5,568 nucleotides of DNA from Spartobacteria bacterium UBA5019 (GTDB lineage Bacteria > Verrucomicrobiota > Verrucomicrobiia > Chthoniobacterales > Terrimicrobiaceae), in contig DGXZ01000043.1 of the NCBI GenBank assembly GCA_002396485.1, positions 52,582 through 58,149 on the forward strand. Direction: 5' to 3'. The position numbers and the translations under genes were made by a program. The notes beneath the pieces were generated by a model. The model made no database searches and was not told the origin of the DNA. It worked only from the letters and a program-made list of their open reading frames with translations. Below, in pieces: positions 1-5,444 of this stretch; the stretch's first letter is position 1, and every line of letters begins with the position of its first letter.

Positions 1-286
1 TGCAGGAGTGTCAAAAGTTCTTCTGCCAAGACCGCACTTTCTGATGGTTGCTTTTCTTGTGCTTGGAGAAGTGGCCCAAGCGTGAAAATGCTGAGGGCGA
101 TTGTAATGATGTGTGTTTTGATTTTCATTGTTTTGTGGTGATGGTGAGTGTAACTGAATTCTTGGTATCAAGAAAGTTCATTTTCCTGACCCAACTATCA
201 ACGGGCAAAAAGGATGCGTCTTGTGATGAAAAAAGCGTCAGGAATTGCGCAAGGTGTGCGCTGGCAAGTGGAGCGATGAACATTTT
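1..286. other. Left-edge region without a convincing gene
   Basis: No recognisable coding sequence lies here on either strand. The stretch looks more AT-rich than the rest of the window. The longest plus-strand open frames need TTG or GTG starts and give cysteine-rich, low-complexity products that resemble no family I know. A frame open from the left edge ends at 85 and could be the last 27 codons of a gene outside the window, but its sequence is not recognisable. A tiny frame at 88-141 would give a hydrophobic 17-residue peptide (MLRAIVMMCVLIFIVLW), with no clear ribosome binding site. Downstream of the permease stop, on the minus strand, there is a weak hairpin (stem GCGCA 247-251 with TGCGC 257-261) and then a T-run opposite 229-234. 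This could be a poor terminator for the ABC operon, but the gap between stem and T-run is too long for a confident call. Confidence 0.5.
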
Positions 287-1321
287 TTAGGCAGGGCGGA
301 GGTGTTTTCGGATAATGCTCTGGATGAGAAAGATGGCCGCCAGCGTGAGCCCGATCCAGAGCCAGAGATGATAGTTGGCATAGAGCATGAACCGATTCCC
401 ATAGAATGTGGGGTCGGGCGGGAGGGTGCGCTCCAGAAAACGGTTAAAGGACGGGAAAAACTTCAACGCCCCGAGGATTGAAACCATGATTGGGATGATG
501 ACCGGCAGAACTTGCGGAGATAACCAAAGACGAAGGGGCCGTGGCCGTGGAATAAATTTATCCACATAAACCAAAAACACCAAAAGTAAGAACAAGACCA
601 AGAGCCACCCATACCAAGGCAAGTTCAGCCCAATGAAGGAGACAAGCGGAGTGGCCATCAAGAGCATGTTTCGCCATCTCTCGGTAAGATTCAGCCCCTC
701 AAAAATCCAAAGAAAAAGCAGGGATAAAAAAAGATTCTGAAAGAGCCAGAGCCCAATCTGGTAACCCTTTCCATGAGGAATCTCGACGATGATCCTTTTC
801 GCGTAGTCATAGAACTGGTGGGCGCCCAGGTGCGGATCGGCGAGCAGGGCCCGCTGGAAGGCGCCGTTGTCCTCAGGGCTCTGGAATCTTATCTGCAAAG
901 GCTCCAGGGATTGACCGAGTTGAGCGATGCCAGGCAAGAGAATCATGATTACAAAAACCGCATACAGCACGATATTACTCAACAAGATCAGCTTGCGATC
1001 CAGCGCCCGGGTCCAGAAGAAGGAATAACTCGGCCAAAGGGAGAAGGAGCTGCCAAGGTTCATAGCCGACGATCCAGCAGCTGAAGCGAATCTTGAATAT
1101 CCAGAAAATACACCCAGCACAAGTACAGCCATCGACAGAAGATAGGGCAGCAACATGAAAAAAGCATCAGGTTGGCTTTCCCAAGGCAAGCCGTTGTATC
1201 TAAAGCTTAAAAATTTCATCATCCCAAAGAAAAAAAGGAGATGCAGAATCCCTATAAATCTGAAGGGGTAGATCAGGATCTGAAACTTCAGGATATGAAA
1301 GAGTTGATAGAGCGTTTTCAT
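287..1321 (-). CDS. ABC-2 type transporter membrane protein (permease), last gene of a GntR/ABC operon
   Basis: A 344-residue, strongly hydrophobic protein, probably the membrane-spanning partner of the ATPase encoded immediately upstream. Seven or eight likely membrane segments can be seen, at about residues 20-40, 53-73, 111-133, 188-208, 217-232, 236-254, 268-287 and 316-336. A larger soluble loop at about 134-187 is probably extracytoplasmic. The stretch FFWTRALDRK (101-110) just before the third segment resembles the conserved '(F/L)LTRP(V/I)(S/D)R' motif of ABC-2 permeases in YtrA-type operons. I chose the ATG at 1321 because it lies 2 bases after the ATPase stop and has a GGAGA ribosome binding site 9 bases upstream. 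The open frame extends to 1390, but that would overlap the ATPase and add a non-homologous-looking leader. The substrate is unknown; relatives are linked to envelope stress, peptide or antibiotic resistance. If the upstream ATPase is truly broken, this permease lacks its cognate motor. Confidence 0.8.
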   Translation of the reverse strand: MKTLYQLFHILKFQILIYPFRFIGILHLLFFFGMMKFLSFRYNGLPWESQPDAFFMLLPYLLSMAVLVLGVFSGYSRFASAAGSSAMNLGSSFSLWPSYSFFWTRALDRKLILLSNIVLYAVFVIMILLPGIAQLGQSLEPLQIRFQSPEDNGAFQRALLADPHLGAHQFYDYAKRIIVEIPHGKGYQIGLWLFQNLFLSLLFLWIFEGLNLTERWRNMLLMATPLVSFIGLNLPWYGWLLVLFLLLVFLVYVDKFIPRPRPLRLWLSPQVLPVIIPIMVSILGALKFFPSFNRFLERTLPPDPTFYGNRFMLYANYHLWLWIGLTLAAIFLIQSIIRKHLRPA

Positions 1322-1323
1322 GA

Positions 1324-2208
1324 TTATTTCTCTCCGGTGATTTCGACAAAAAGATCTTCCAGATTGAGTCCGCAGGCTTCCCATGAACAACCGGCTGCCG
1401 TAGCGATCTTTTCCATGGTTTCTGCATCCGTAAAACGAAGGGTGAACAATGTTTCGCCTTTGCCTTTGCGGTGCCTATAGGCTGCGGGGATTTTCACCGG
1501 GGGTGGTTCCGGTCGATCCCAGAAGAAGCGAACCTGCCGGATGCCCGCTTTGAGATCATCAAGCGGTTCGTCCACGAGGAGGGACCCGTTGGCGAGGATT
1601 CCGATGCGGTCAGCGACACGTTCCACATCGCTCAGGATGTGGGAGGAGAAGAAAACGGTCGTTTCCGACTCCCGGGCCAGTGCGGCGATCTCCTCCAGGA
1701 ACTGCCGACGGGCCACGACATCGAGATTGGCCGCCGGTTCATCAAGGATCAGGACGGCGGGGCGAAAGGCGACGGCGAGCAGAAAGGCCAATTGTCTCTG
1801 TTGGCCGAGTGACAAGGAGGAGATTTTGAGCCGCAGGTTGAGCCGGAACATTTCGACGAGGCGCTTCTCGAGCGCCTCATCCCATTGCGGGTAGAGTTTT
1901 TTGGTCCACGAAATCAGCCTCTGGCCTGTTATATTCCCAGGCAGGAACCCGCTGTCACCCATGAAACCAACCCGCTGGCTGACGGAGCTCTACCAAGTGA
2001 GTGGATCCTCTTGCAGCAGGGAGAGTGAGCCCTCTTGGGGTTTCAGGAGTCCGACAAGGAGGCGGATGCAGGTGGTTTTCCCTGCTCCGTTTCTCCCGAG
2101 CAAACCGTAGATGCTCCCAGGCGGGATCTGCAGGCTGAAGTTGTTGAGGACGTTTCGCCCGCCAGCGAAGCGGTGGCTCACATTGCGGATATCGATGATC
2201 GTGTTCAT
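1324..2208 (-). pseudogene. ABC transporter ATP-binding protein interrupted by one in-frame TAG at codon 73
   Basis: This is the nucleotide-binding subunit of an ABC transporter, cytoplasmic, expected to power the permease encoded 2 bases downstream. Read through the TAG, the frame is 294 codons, a normal length for the family. Walker A GRNGAGKT is at 38-45. Codon 73 (1990-1992) is TAG. The Q-loop region VGFMGD is at 80-85 (D in place of Q). The signature LSLGQ is at about 132-136, Walker B LILDEP is near 153-158 (D156, E157), and the H-loop histidine is at about 190 in FFSSH. The 9 codons after the TAG (SSVSQRVGF) continue the expected fold without a frame change, so this is a point nonsense mutation and not a frameshift. 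As read, there would be a 72-aa Walker A fragment and, if translation restarted at the ATG at 1962, a 212-aa fragment with signature and Walker B. Neither alone should hydrolyse ATP. The start overlaps the GntR stop (ATGA), so translation is coupled. Sequencing error, a recent mutation and stop-codon readthrough are all possible. Confidence 0.85.
1990..1992 (-). other. In-frame amber (TAG) codon inside the ABC ATPase
   Basis: On the minus strand the codons read GAT CCA CTC ACT TGG TAG AGC TCC GTC, that is DPLTW, stop, SSV. The frame on both sides is the same and gives ABC ATPase sequence on both sides. A single C-to-T change from CAG (Gln), or a change from TGG, GAG or AAG, would explain it. 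Confidence 0.9.
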
Positions 2209-2585
2209 GGTGTGGTGTCGTTGAGTTTTTCCCTGACGCGTTGAAGGACTTGGGATCGGGTGAGATGGAGCTGGTGTGCGCCGGTGACCAGTGAATCAAT
2301 GAGCTCGTCCAGGAGGTGCAGACGATCGGCCTCCCGTTTTTCTGTGGAGCGCGCTGCGACGAAAGTTCCCACCCCACGGCGAACCTCAAGGAGCCCCTCG
2401 GACTCGAGAAGGGCGTAGACCTTGTTTACTGTTAGAAAATTGAGAGCCAGCTCCGCCGAGAGCTGGCGGGCTGAGGGAATCTGCTCGCCTTCAGTCCAAT
2501 CCCCCCCAGCGATTCGTTGCCTGATCTGCCGCGCGAGCTGCTGGTAGAGCGGCTCACTGGCATTGGGTTCGAGTCGGAAGGTCAT
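2205..2585 (-). CDS. GntR family transcriptional regulator, YtrA subfamily
   Basis: A 126-residue DNA-binding repressor. Residues 1-78 form the GntR winged helix-turn-helix: the entry motif EPLYQQLARQIRQRIAGGDW (11-30), then EGEQIPSARQLSAELALN (32-49), the recognition helix FLTVNKVYALLESEGLL (50-66), and the wing RRGVGTFV (69-76). The C-terminal part is only about 50 residues and helical, the short tail typical of the YtrA subfamily, which lacks a large ligand-binding domain. These regulators usually head ABC transporter operons and repress them. Here the gene's stop overlaps the ATPase start (ATGA), which supports that role. The dyad at 2591-2616, just upstream of the start, is the natural candidate operator for autorepression. 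The ATG at 2585 is the only good start and gives the complete domain. The inducing signal cannot be read from the sequence. Confidence 0.92.
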   Translation of the reverse strand: MTFRLEPNASEPLYQQLARQIRQRIAGGDWTEGEQIPSARQLSAELALNFLTVNKVYALLESEGLLEVRRGVGTFVAARSTEKREADRLHLLDELIDSLVTGAHQLHLTRSQVLQRVREKLNDTTP

Positions 2586-2590
2586 ACATA

Positions 2591-2616
2591 TAGTGTTATC
2601 GTAGACTACAACACTA
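2591..2616. promoter_or_regulatory. Imperfect dyad, candidate operator of the GntR/ABC operon
   Basis: TAGTGTT (2591-2597) and AACACTA (2610-2616) form perfect 7-bp outer arms, with further partial symmetry inside (10 of 13 base pairs match overall). The site lies 5 bases upstream of the GntR start and overlaps the proposed -10 box. GntR/YtrA repressors bind AGTGT/ACACT-type dyads at their own promoters, so repression by the adjacent gene is a reasonable inference. Confidence 0.6.
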
Positions 2617-2622
2617 AATCAA
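2595..2622 (-). promoter_or_regulatory. Candidate promoter of the GntR/ABC operon
   Basis: On the minus strand TTGATT (2622-2617) could be the -35 box and GATAAC (2600-2595) the -10 box, separated by 16 bp; each matches the sigma-70 consensus at 4 of 6 positions. An AT-rich run (2623-2643) lies upstream. Transcription would begin at about 2588, only a few bases before the ATG at 2585, so the mRNA would be nearly leaderless. No Shine-Dalgarno sequence precedes this start. The candidate operator dyad spans the spacer and -10. Confidence 0.4.
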
Positions 2623-2763
2623 GAAATTTTTCATATTTTTTTATGATCGCCGGTGGTGCCACTTTTCGCGTCTCGAGGGTTGTCCGTGCGGGGAGCTTCA
2701 GAAGTCGCTGGCGCTTTGGTTCTGTCAAAAATCTGGTTTCCGATTAGGAAGCAGATCGACTGG

Positions 2764-3114
2764 ATGAAAAAACTACACGAATCCGAAATCGAGGAAGTAT
2801 TCTCACGCTCGAGCGGGCCTGGCGGGCAGCATGTGAACAAGGTTTCGACGGCTGTCACTCTGCGTCATGTTCCCACGGGACTGAGTGTGACGGTTTCGGA
2901 TTCGCGCTCGCAGGCGATGAACCGGGAGACCGCGCGCCGGAGGCTGCTGCGGAAAATCCATGAAGCGGTGGAGGCGAAGAAGCTGGAGCAATTGGCGGAG
3001 GCCTCGCGGGAACGGCGGAGAAAAGCCAAGCGTTCGCGGGGCACGAAGGCGAAGCTGGTCGAATCGAAGCGCCGCCGCTCGGAAACGAAAAAGATGCGTG
3101 GTAAGGTCTCCTGA
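2764..3114 (+). CDS. Stand-alone GGQ-domain protein (release-factor-like / ArfB-like ribosome rescue)
   Basis: A 116-residue basic protein with the catalytic domain of class I release factors and no codon-recognition domain. The motif SRSSGPGGQHVNKVSTAV spans residues 14-31, with the GGQ at 20-22. In this family the glutamine loop enters the ribosomal peptidyl-transferase centre and hydrolyses peptidyl-tRNA. The core PTGLSVTVSDSRSQAMNRE (37-55) resembles canonical release factors (PTGI...RSQ..N) and lacks the longer insertion of E. coli ArfB. The tail (about 82-116) is very rich in Arg and Lys and ends in KKMRGKVS, like the ArfB tail that enters the empty mRNA channel of stalled ribosomes. 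A role in rescue of stalled ribosomes is therefore inferred. The ATG at 2764 fits the family's short N-terminus and has an AGGAAG element about 10 bases upstream; a GTG at 2653 would add an unrelated leader. It is divergent from the GntR operon. Confidence 0.88.
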   Translation: MKKLHESEIEEVFSRSSGPGGQHVNKVSTAVTLRHVPTGLSVTVSDSRSQAMNRETARRRLLRKIHEAVEAKKLEQLAEASRERRRKAKRSRGTKAKLVESKRRRSETKKMRGKVS

Positions 3115-3149
3115 GATCCGATGAACCTCAATCCGAGAGTAGGAGCTAT

Positions 3150-3175
3150 CCACAGATTTCACAGATGACACAGAT
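3150..3175 (-). repeat. Left arm of an inverted repeat pair (CACAGATTTCACAGAT type)
   Basis: The arm reads CCACAGATTTCACAGAT and then GACACAGAT. Its reverse complement matches the arm at 3256-3282 across ATCTGTGAAATCTGTGG without mismatch and partly beyond that. The arm itself is an iteration of an ACAGAT(N)2-3C unit. It lies 36 bases after the stop of the GGQ gene. Similar 'acagattacacagat' repeats are scattered through intergenic regions of several bacterial genomes; I rely on general knowledge for that. Confidence 0.75.
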
Positions 3176-3255
3176 GACATTTGTTACGTATCAAACATCA
3201 CCTCATCACAATTCATCCGCAGGGTGAGTGCCTTGAACTCTGTTATGCCTTGGTA

Positions 3256-3282
3256 ATCTGTGCTGATCTGTGAAATCTGTGG
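3256..3282 (+). repeat. Right arm of the inverted repeat pair
   Basis: ATCTGTGCTG followed by ATCTGTGAAATCTGTGG, facing the left arm across an 80-bp spacer (3176-3255). It stops about 20 bases before the YkgJ-family start. A GTG inside the arm opens the frame of that gene, but the translated repeat (LICEICG) is not part of the protein family. Confidence 0.75.
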
Positions 3283-3301
3283 TTCAAATGCTTTTTCTGG
3301 G

Positions 3302-3829
3302 ATGAACGACTCTGCTTTTTCCGAATCCGCCGCACGGCTCTGTTCTGCGTGCGGCATGTGCTGCAACGGGGTGCTTTTCCATGGAATGGCCGTCCAACCC
3401 GAGGATCCACTTCGCGCTTTGTCAGCGAAGGGACTGAGGGCGAGGCGGCGCGATGGGGAGTTGCAATTTCAACAACCTTGTCCGGCGCATGACGGGAATT
3501 GCTGCCGGATTTATGCTGAGCGGCCGCAGCGGTGCCGGGCGTTCGATTGCCGCCAACTTCTGGCCGTTTCAGAGGGCCAAATCACCGAGGCGCAGGCGAT
3601 GGAAAAAATCCAAGAGGCCAGGAGGCGCAGTGAGCGCGTGCGGGAGTTGCTGGAAATGCTGGGCGACGACCGAAAAATCCGGCCTCTGGCCACGCGGTGC
3701 GCAGGTGTTTTTACTCCGCCGCTCGACCCCTCCCCTCACGCAGTGGCTTTGCGCGCGGAGTTGCGGGGTGCGATGACCGCATTGGAGGAAGTGCTGGCCA
3801 AGGATTTTCGCACCGGGCCAGGGCAGTAG
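3302..3829 (+). CDS. YkgJ family cysteine-cluster protein (CxxCxxCC)
   Basis: A 175-residue protein with the family's cysteine clusters. LCSACGMCCNG near residues 13-23 gives C-x2-C-x2-CC. A second cluster, CPAHDGNCC followed by RIYAERPQRCRAFDC, lies at about 60-83. These cysteines are predicted to bind zinc or an iron-sulfur cluster; the biochemical role of the family is not settled. The rest (about 90-175) is helical and charged, with no membrane segment or signal peptide. I chose the ATG at 3302 (MNDSAFSESAARLC). The upstream extension to a GTG at 3260 is translated from the dispersed repeat and only mimics a CxxC motif. The ribosome binding site is weak (CTGGG just upstream). The gene converges on hipA with 20 bases between the two stops; I see no functional link to it. 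Confidence 0.88.
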   Translation: MNDSAFSESAARLCSACGMCCNGVLFHGMAVQPEDPLRALSAKGLRARRRDGELQFQQPCPAHDGNCCRIYAERPQRCRAFDCRQLLAVSEGQITEAQAMEKIQEARRRSERVRELLEMLGDDRKIRPLATRCAGVFTPPLDPSPHAVALRAELRGAMTALEEVLAKDFRTGPGQ

Positions 3830-3849
3830 GATTGGAGTTTCGAGGTTGC

Positions 3850-5154
3850 CTACACCTGCAAGTTAGCGAGCCTAGCTGCGATGCCTTCCCAAATTGTGCG
3901 ATGAAGGAATTCCGGAAAATCGGGAGGCAGAGTTTGCTCCAGCTCTTGCTTGGCCGCGACCGCCTGCGCAGCCACCTCCTCCATGACCTCTTTTGCCAGA
4001 GCGCTTGGAAGTCCCGCTCGTTCGACTGTCTGAGCGATATGCCGTCCGCAGATACGATCGACAACATAGTGGCGATTGGTGCCGGTAAACATCGCGAGCT
4101 TCATTTGCTTTTTGTGAATTTGACCCGAAGCGAGACTCGGTTGCGCCGAAAGAATATCGTAGAGCGGAGTGAGGCGGAATCGGCCGAGCGGCCCCAAGAA
4201 AATGCTGAAATTTTTAGCGTGTCCGTCCGTGGCGCCAATCAACAAGAACACCACCTGCGCCTTTAAAAACCGCTTCTGATCCTCGGCAGGCGTGTCGCTG
4301 GCCTTGAGCAGACGAAGAATGTCGGCAATGCCCGGGCCACCATCATTCTGGTATTTCCTGGACGGAGGGACTGACAGGGCTTGGCAGCAATCCTCCTGGG
4401 GCAAACGCAGCAAACGCCCATCCAGTGTCCACCTCCGATCGAAGCGTTCGATCACCAGGGCCTTGGTTTTTCCAAAGGTGGAAATTTCCGCGCGGTTCAC
4501 AGGCAGGCCGAAGGCCGCCAGCAAACGCAGGCAATAGAATTCGTTTTCGATGCTGTTCGAGAGATCCAACCCGTTTGGCAGGGTTCCCATTTGCTTTTTA
4601 AAGATATGGGTGGTTGGCGTTGTGCCGGAGGGTTTCAACCACCTGCCATTGTGGTGGAGGAGGGCTGTTTTTTCCTGCGCGCCCGCGATCGAAATCCGGA
4701 AATCCCGCTCGCGGTCAAGGCCGAGCGGAGTCTGCGCGAGATTCAACAACATGCCCTCGATCTCGCTGTCCGATGCCACACGCCCTTGGATTTCCGTGGA
4801 TGCCAGCAACTGCTCGTCTTCGGGGAAGAATTGCAAAGCTCCCACGCAATCGCGGCCGATGCGCGACAGGAGACTGTAGGCGTCAATTCCCTCCGCACCG
4901 ACTTTTTCGGAAACACGCCGCCTCAGTGCCTCGGAATCAGGCAAGAGGTTCTCAAAAAAAGCGGCAACCACAGGTCCCTTGAAGGCATCCTCCCTCAAGG
5001 GAAGCGAAAGCGACACTGGGATGGCATTGTCCCGCGCGAGCCAGGATTCCTCGTATCCAAAAGCGACCGCACCGCCCGGCTCTTTTAGAAAAAAACCCAC
5101 CGGTTGGCCGTTCATAAAAACCCGCAACGGTTGATGGACCGGTCGGCGAGACAT
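3850..5154 (-). CDS. hipA: Type II toxin-antitoxin system HipA family serine/threonine kinase toxin
   Basis: A 434-residue full-length HipA (the E. coli protein is 440). In E. coli HipA phosphorylates glutamyl-tRNA synthetase, stops translation and causes dormancy or persistence. Visible parts are the N-terminal HipA subdomain (about 1-110, with PVSLSLPLREDAFKG and FFENLLPDSEALRRRV), the Gly-rich loop ISIAGAQEKTALL (about 154-166), GTTPTTHIFK (177-186), the ERFDRRW stretch (236-242), and RLPQEDCCQ (250-258). The catalytic loop is ATDGHAKN (308-315, Asp310) and the metal-binding loop is LTPLYDI (328-334, Asp333). Ser155 corresponds to the autophosphorylated Ser150 of E. coli. All these residues are intact, so the kinase should be active. 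The similarity is clearly to the E. coli-like branch. The ATG at 5154 overlaps the hipB stop (TGATG) and has GGAG 9 bases upstream; the open frame can be extended to a TTG at 5169, which is less likely. The target in this host is not known. Confidence 0.95.
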   Translation of the reverse strand: MSRRPVHQPLRVFMNGQPVGFFLKEPGGAVAFGYEESWLARDNAIPVSLSLPLREDAFKGPVVAAFFENLLPDSEALRRRVSEKVGAEGIDAYSLLSRIGRDCVGALQFFPEDEQLLASTEIQGRVASDSEIEGMLLNLAQTPLGLDRERDFRISIAGAQEKTALLHHNGRWLKPSGTTPTTHIFKKQMGTLPNGLDLSNSIENEFYCLRLLAAFGLPVNRAEISTFGKTKALVIERFDRRWTLDGRLLRLPQEDCCQALSVPPSRKYQNDGGPGIADILRLLKASDTPAEDQKRFLKAQVVFLLIGATDGHAKNFSIFLGPLGRFRLTPLYDILSAQPSLASGQIHKKQMKLAMFTGTNRHYVVDRICGRHIAQTVERAGLPSALAKEVMEEVAAQAVAAKQELEQTLPPDFPEFLHRTIWEGIAARLANLQV

Positions 5155-5387
5155 CAGGTAATGCTCCAATCCTTGGAACGCTCAGCAACGCGAAGTTCCA
5201 GATCGAGGGCCGCAAAGAGTTGAAGAAGCGTGTCGATACGGGCCGAGGGATGTCCACTTTCAATTTGTGAGACAGTGGCTTGGCGCAAGCCCGCCTTGTC
5301 GCCAAGTTGGCTTTGTGCCAGTCCTTGTTTTTTCCGAGCGCGGCGGATGATGTTGCCAATTTGTGTGGAATCGCGGGCCAGCTGCAT
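5154..5387 (-). CDS. hipB: HipB-type antitoxin and autorepressor (Xre family)
   Basis: A 77-residue DNA-binding protein that would neutralise HipA and, as a HipBA complex, repress its own operon. The Xre/Cro helix-turn-helix covers about residues 8-60: IGNIIRRARKKQGLAQSQLG (10-29), then the recognition region KAGLRQATVSQIESG (31-45), then DTLLQLFAALDLEL (52-65). The tail (66-77, RVAERSKDWSIT) is short and has one Trp, in a position comparable to the C-terminal tail of E. coli HipB, but I cannot show equivalence. The stop overlaps the hipA start by one base. I chose the ATG at 5387. A TTG at 5423 would extend the protein by 12 residues, but that TTG is the start of the TTGACA -35 box inside the palindrome. 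No Shine-Dalgarno sequence is present before the ATG, and the predicted transcript begins at or next to it, so the mRNA may be leaderless. Confidence 0.93.
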   Translation of the reverse strand: MQLARDSTQIGNIIRRARKKQGLAQSQLGDKAGLRQATVSQIESGHPSARIDTLLQLFAALDLELRVAERSKDWSIT

Positions 5388-5394
5388 AATAAAA

Positions 5395-5423
5395 AATATG
5401 CGCCAAGTCGAATATTTTGTCAA
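5395..5423 (-). promoter_or_regulatory. hipBA promoter
   Basis: On the minus strand a perfect TTGACA -35 box (5423-5418) is followed after 17 bp by CATATT (5400-5395), which matches the -10 consensus at 4 of 6 positions. Transcription would begin at about 5388, directly at the hipB ATG (5387). The -35 box begins in the last bases of one palindrome arm and fills the loop; the -10 overlaps the end of the other arm. A protein bound to the palindrome would block the promoter. Confidence 0.7.
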
Positions 5424-5441
5424 TATTCGACTTGGCGCATA
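5397..5441. promoter_or_regulatory. Perfect 20-bp inverted repeat, candidate HipBA operator
   Basis: The left arm TATGCGCCAAGTCGAATATT (5397-5416) and its exact reverse complement (5422-5441) are separated by 5 bases (TTGTC). It is unrelated in sequence to the E. coli TATCC(N)8GGATA operators. It sits over the hipBA promoter, so HipB or the HipBA complex is the obvious candidate ligand. Perfect 20-bp symmetry is longer than a minimal operator half-site and suggests a second constraint, probably formation of an RNA hairpin. Confidence 0.75.
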
Positions 5442-5444
5442 AAT

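Larger units (their letters stand above)
5391..5441 (-). terminator. Possible intrinsic terminator upstream of hipB
   Basis: Read on the minus strand, the 20-bp hairpin stem with a 5-base loop is followed immediately by six T (5396-5391). This is the classic shape of a rho-independent terminator. It would end transcripts arriving from the right, including the short frame that stops at 5445, just before the hairpin. hipBA's own promoter starts inside the hairpin and would therefore escape it. Confidence 0.55.

Noticed and set aside
1322..1390. Longer permease reading from ATG 1390
   Set aside because: It would overlap the ATPase end by more than 60 bases and add a charged leader. The ATG at 1321 has a good ribosome binding site.
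1963..1992. Frameshift in the ABC ATPase
   Set aside because: Codon counting shows both halves are in the same frame, separated by one TAG and nine sense codons; no insertion or deletion is needed.
3150..3282. CRISPR array
   Set aside because: Only two copies are present, in opposite orientation, with an 80-bp spacer and no cas genes nearby.
3260..3301. N-terminal extension of the YkgJ-family protein with a CxxC motif (LICEICG)
   Set aside because: It is a translation of the dispersed repeat arm from a GTG start, and the family begins close to MNDSAFSESAARLC. The apparent metal-binding motif is a by-product of the repeat.
3697..4266. 189-aa plus-strand open frame across the YkgJ end and hipA end
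   Set aside because: It overlaps two well-supported genes in other frames and has no family resemblance.
4381..5088. 235-aa plus-strand open frame opposite hipA
   Set aside because: It lies wholly antisense to a clearly conserved gene, has no recognisable domain, and its length is explained by the codon bias of hipA.
5155..5169. HipA start at TTG 5169
   Set aside because: The ATG at 5154 is coupled to the hipB stop and has a well-placed GGAG; the longer form needs a rare start codon.
5388..5423. Longer HipB starting at a TTG at 5423
   Set aside because: The TTG is part of the TTGACA -35 box inside the palindrome, and the added residues do not resemble the family. The ATG at 5387 gives a complete helix-turn-helix protein.
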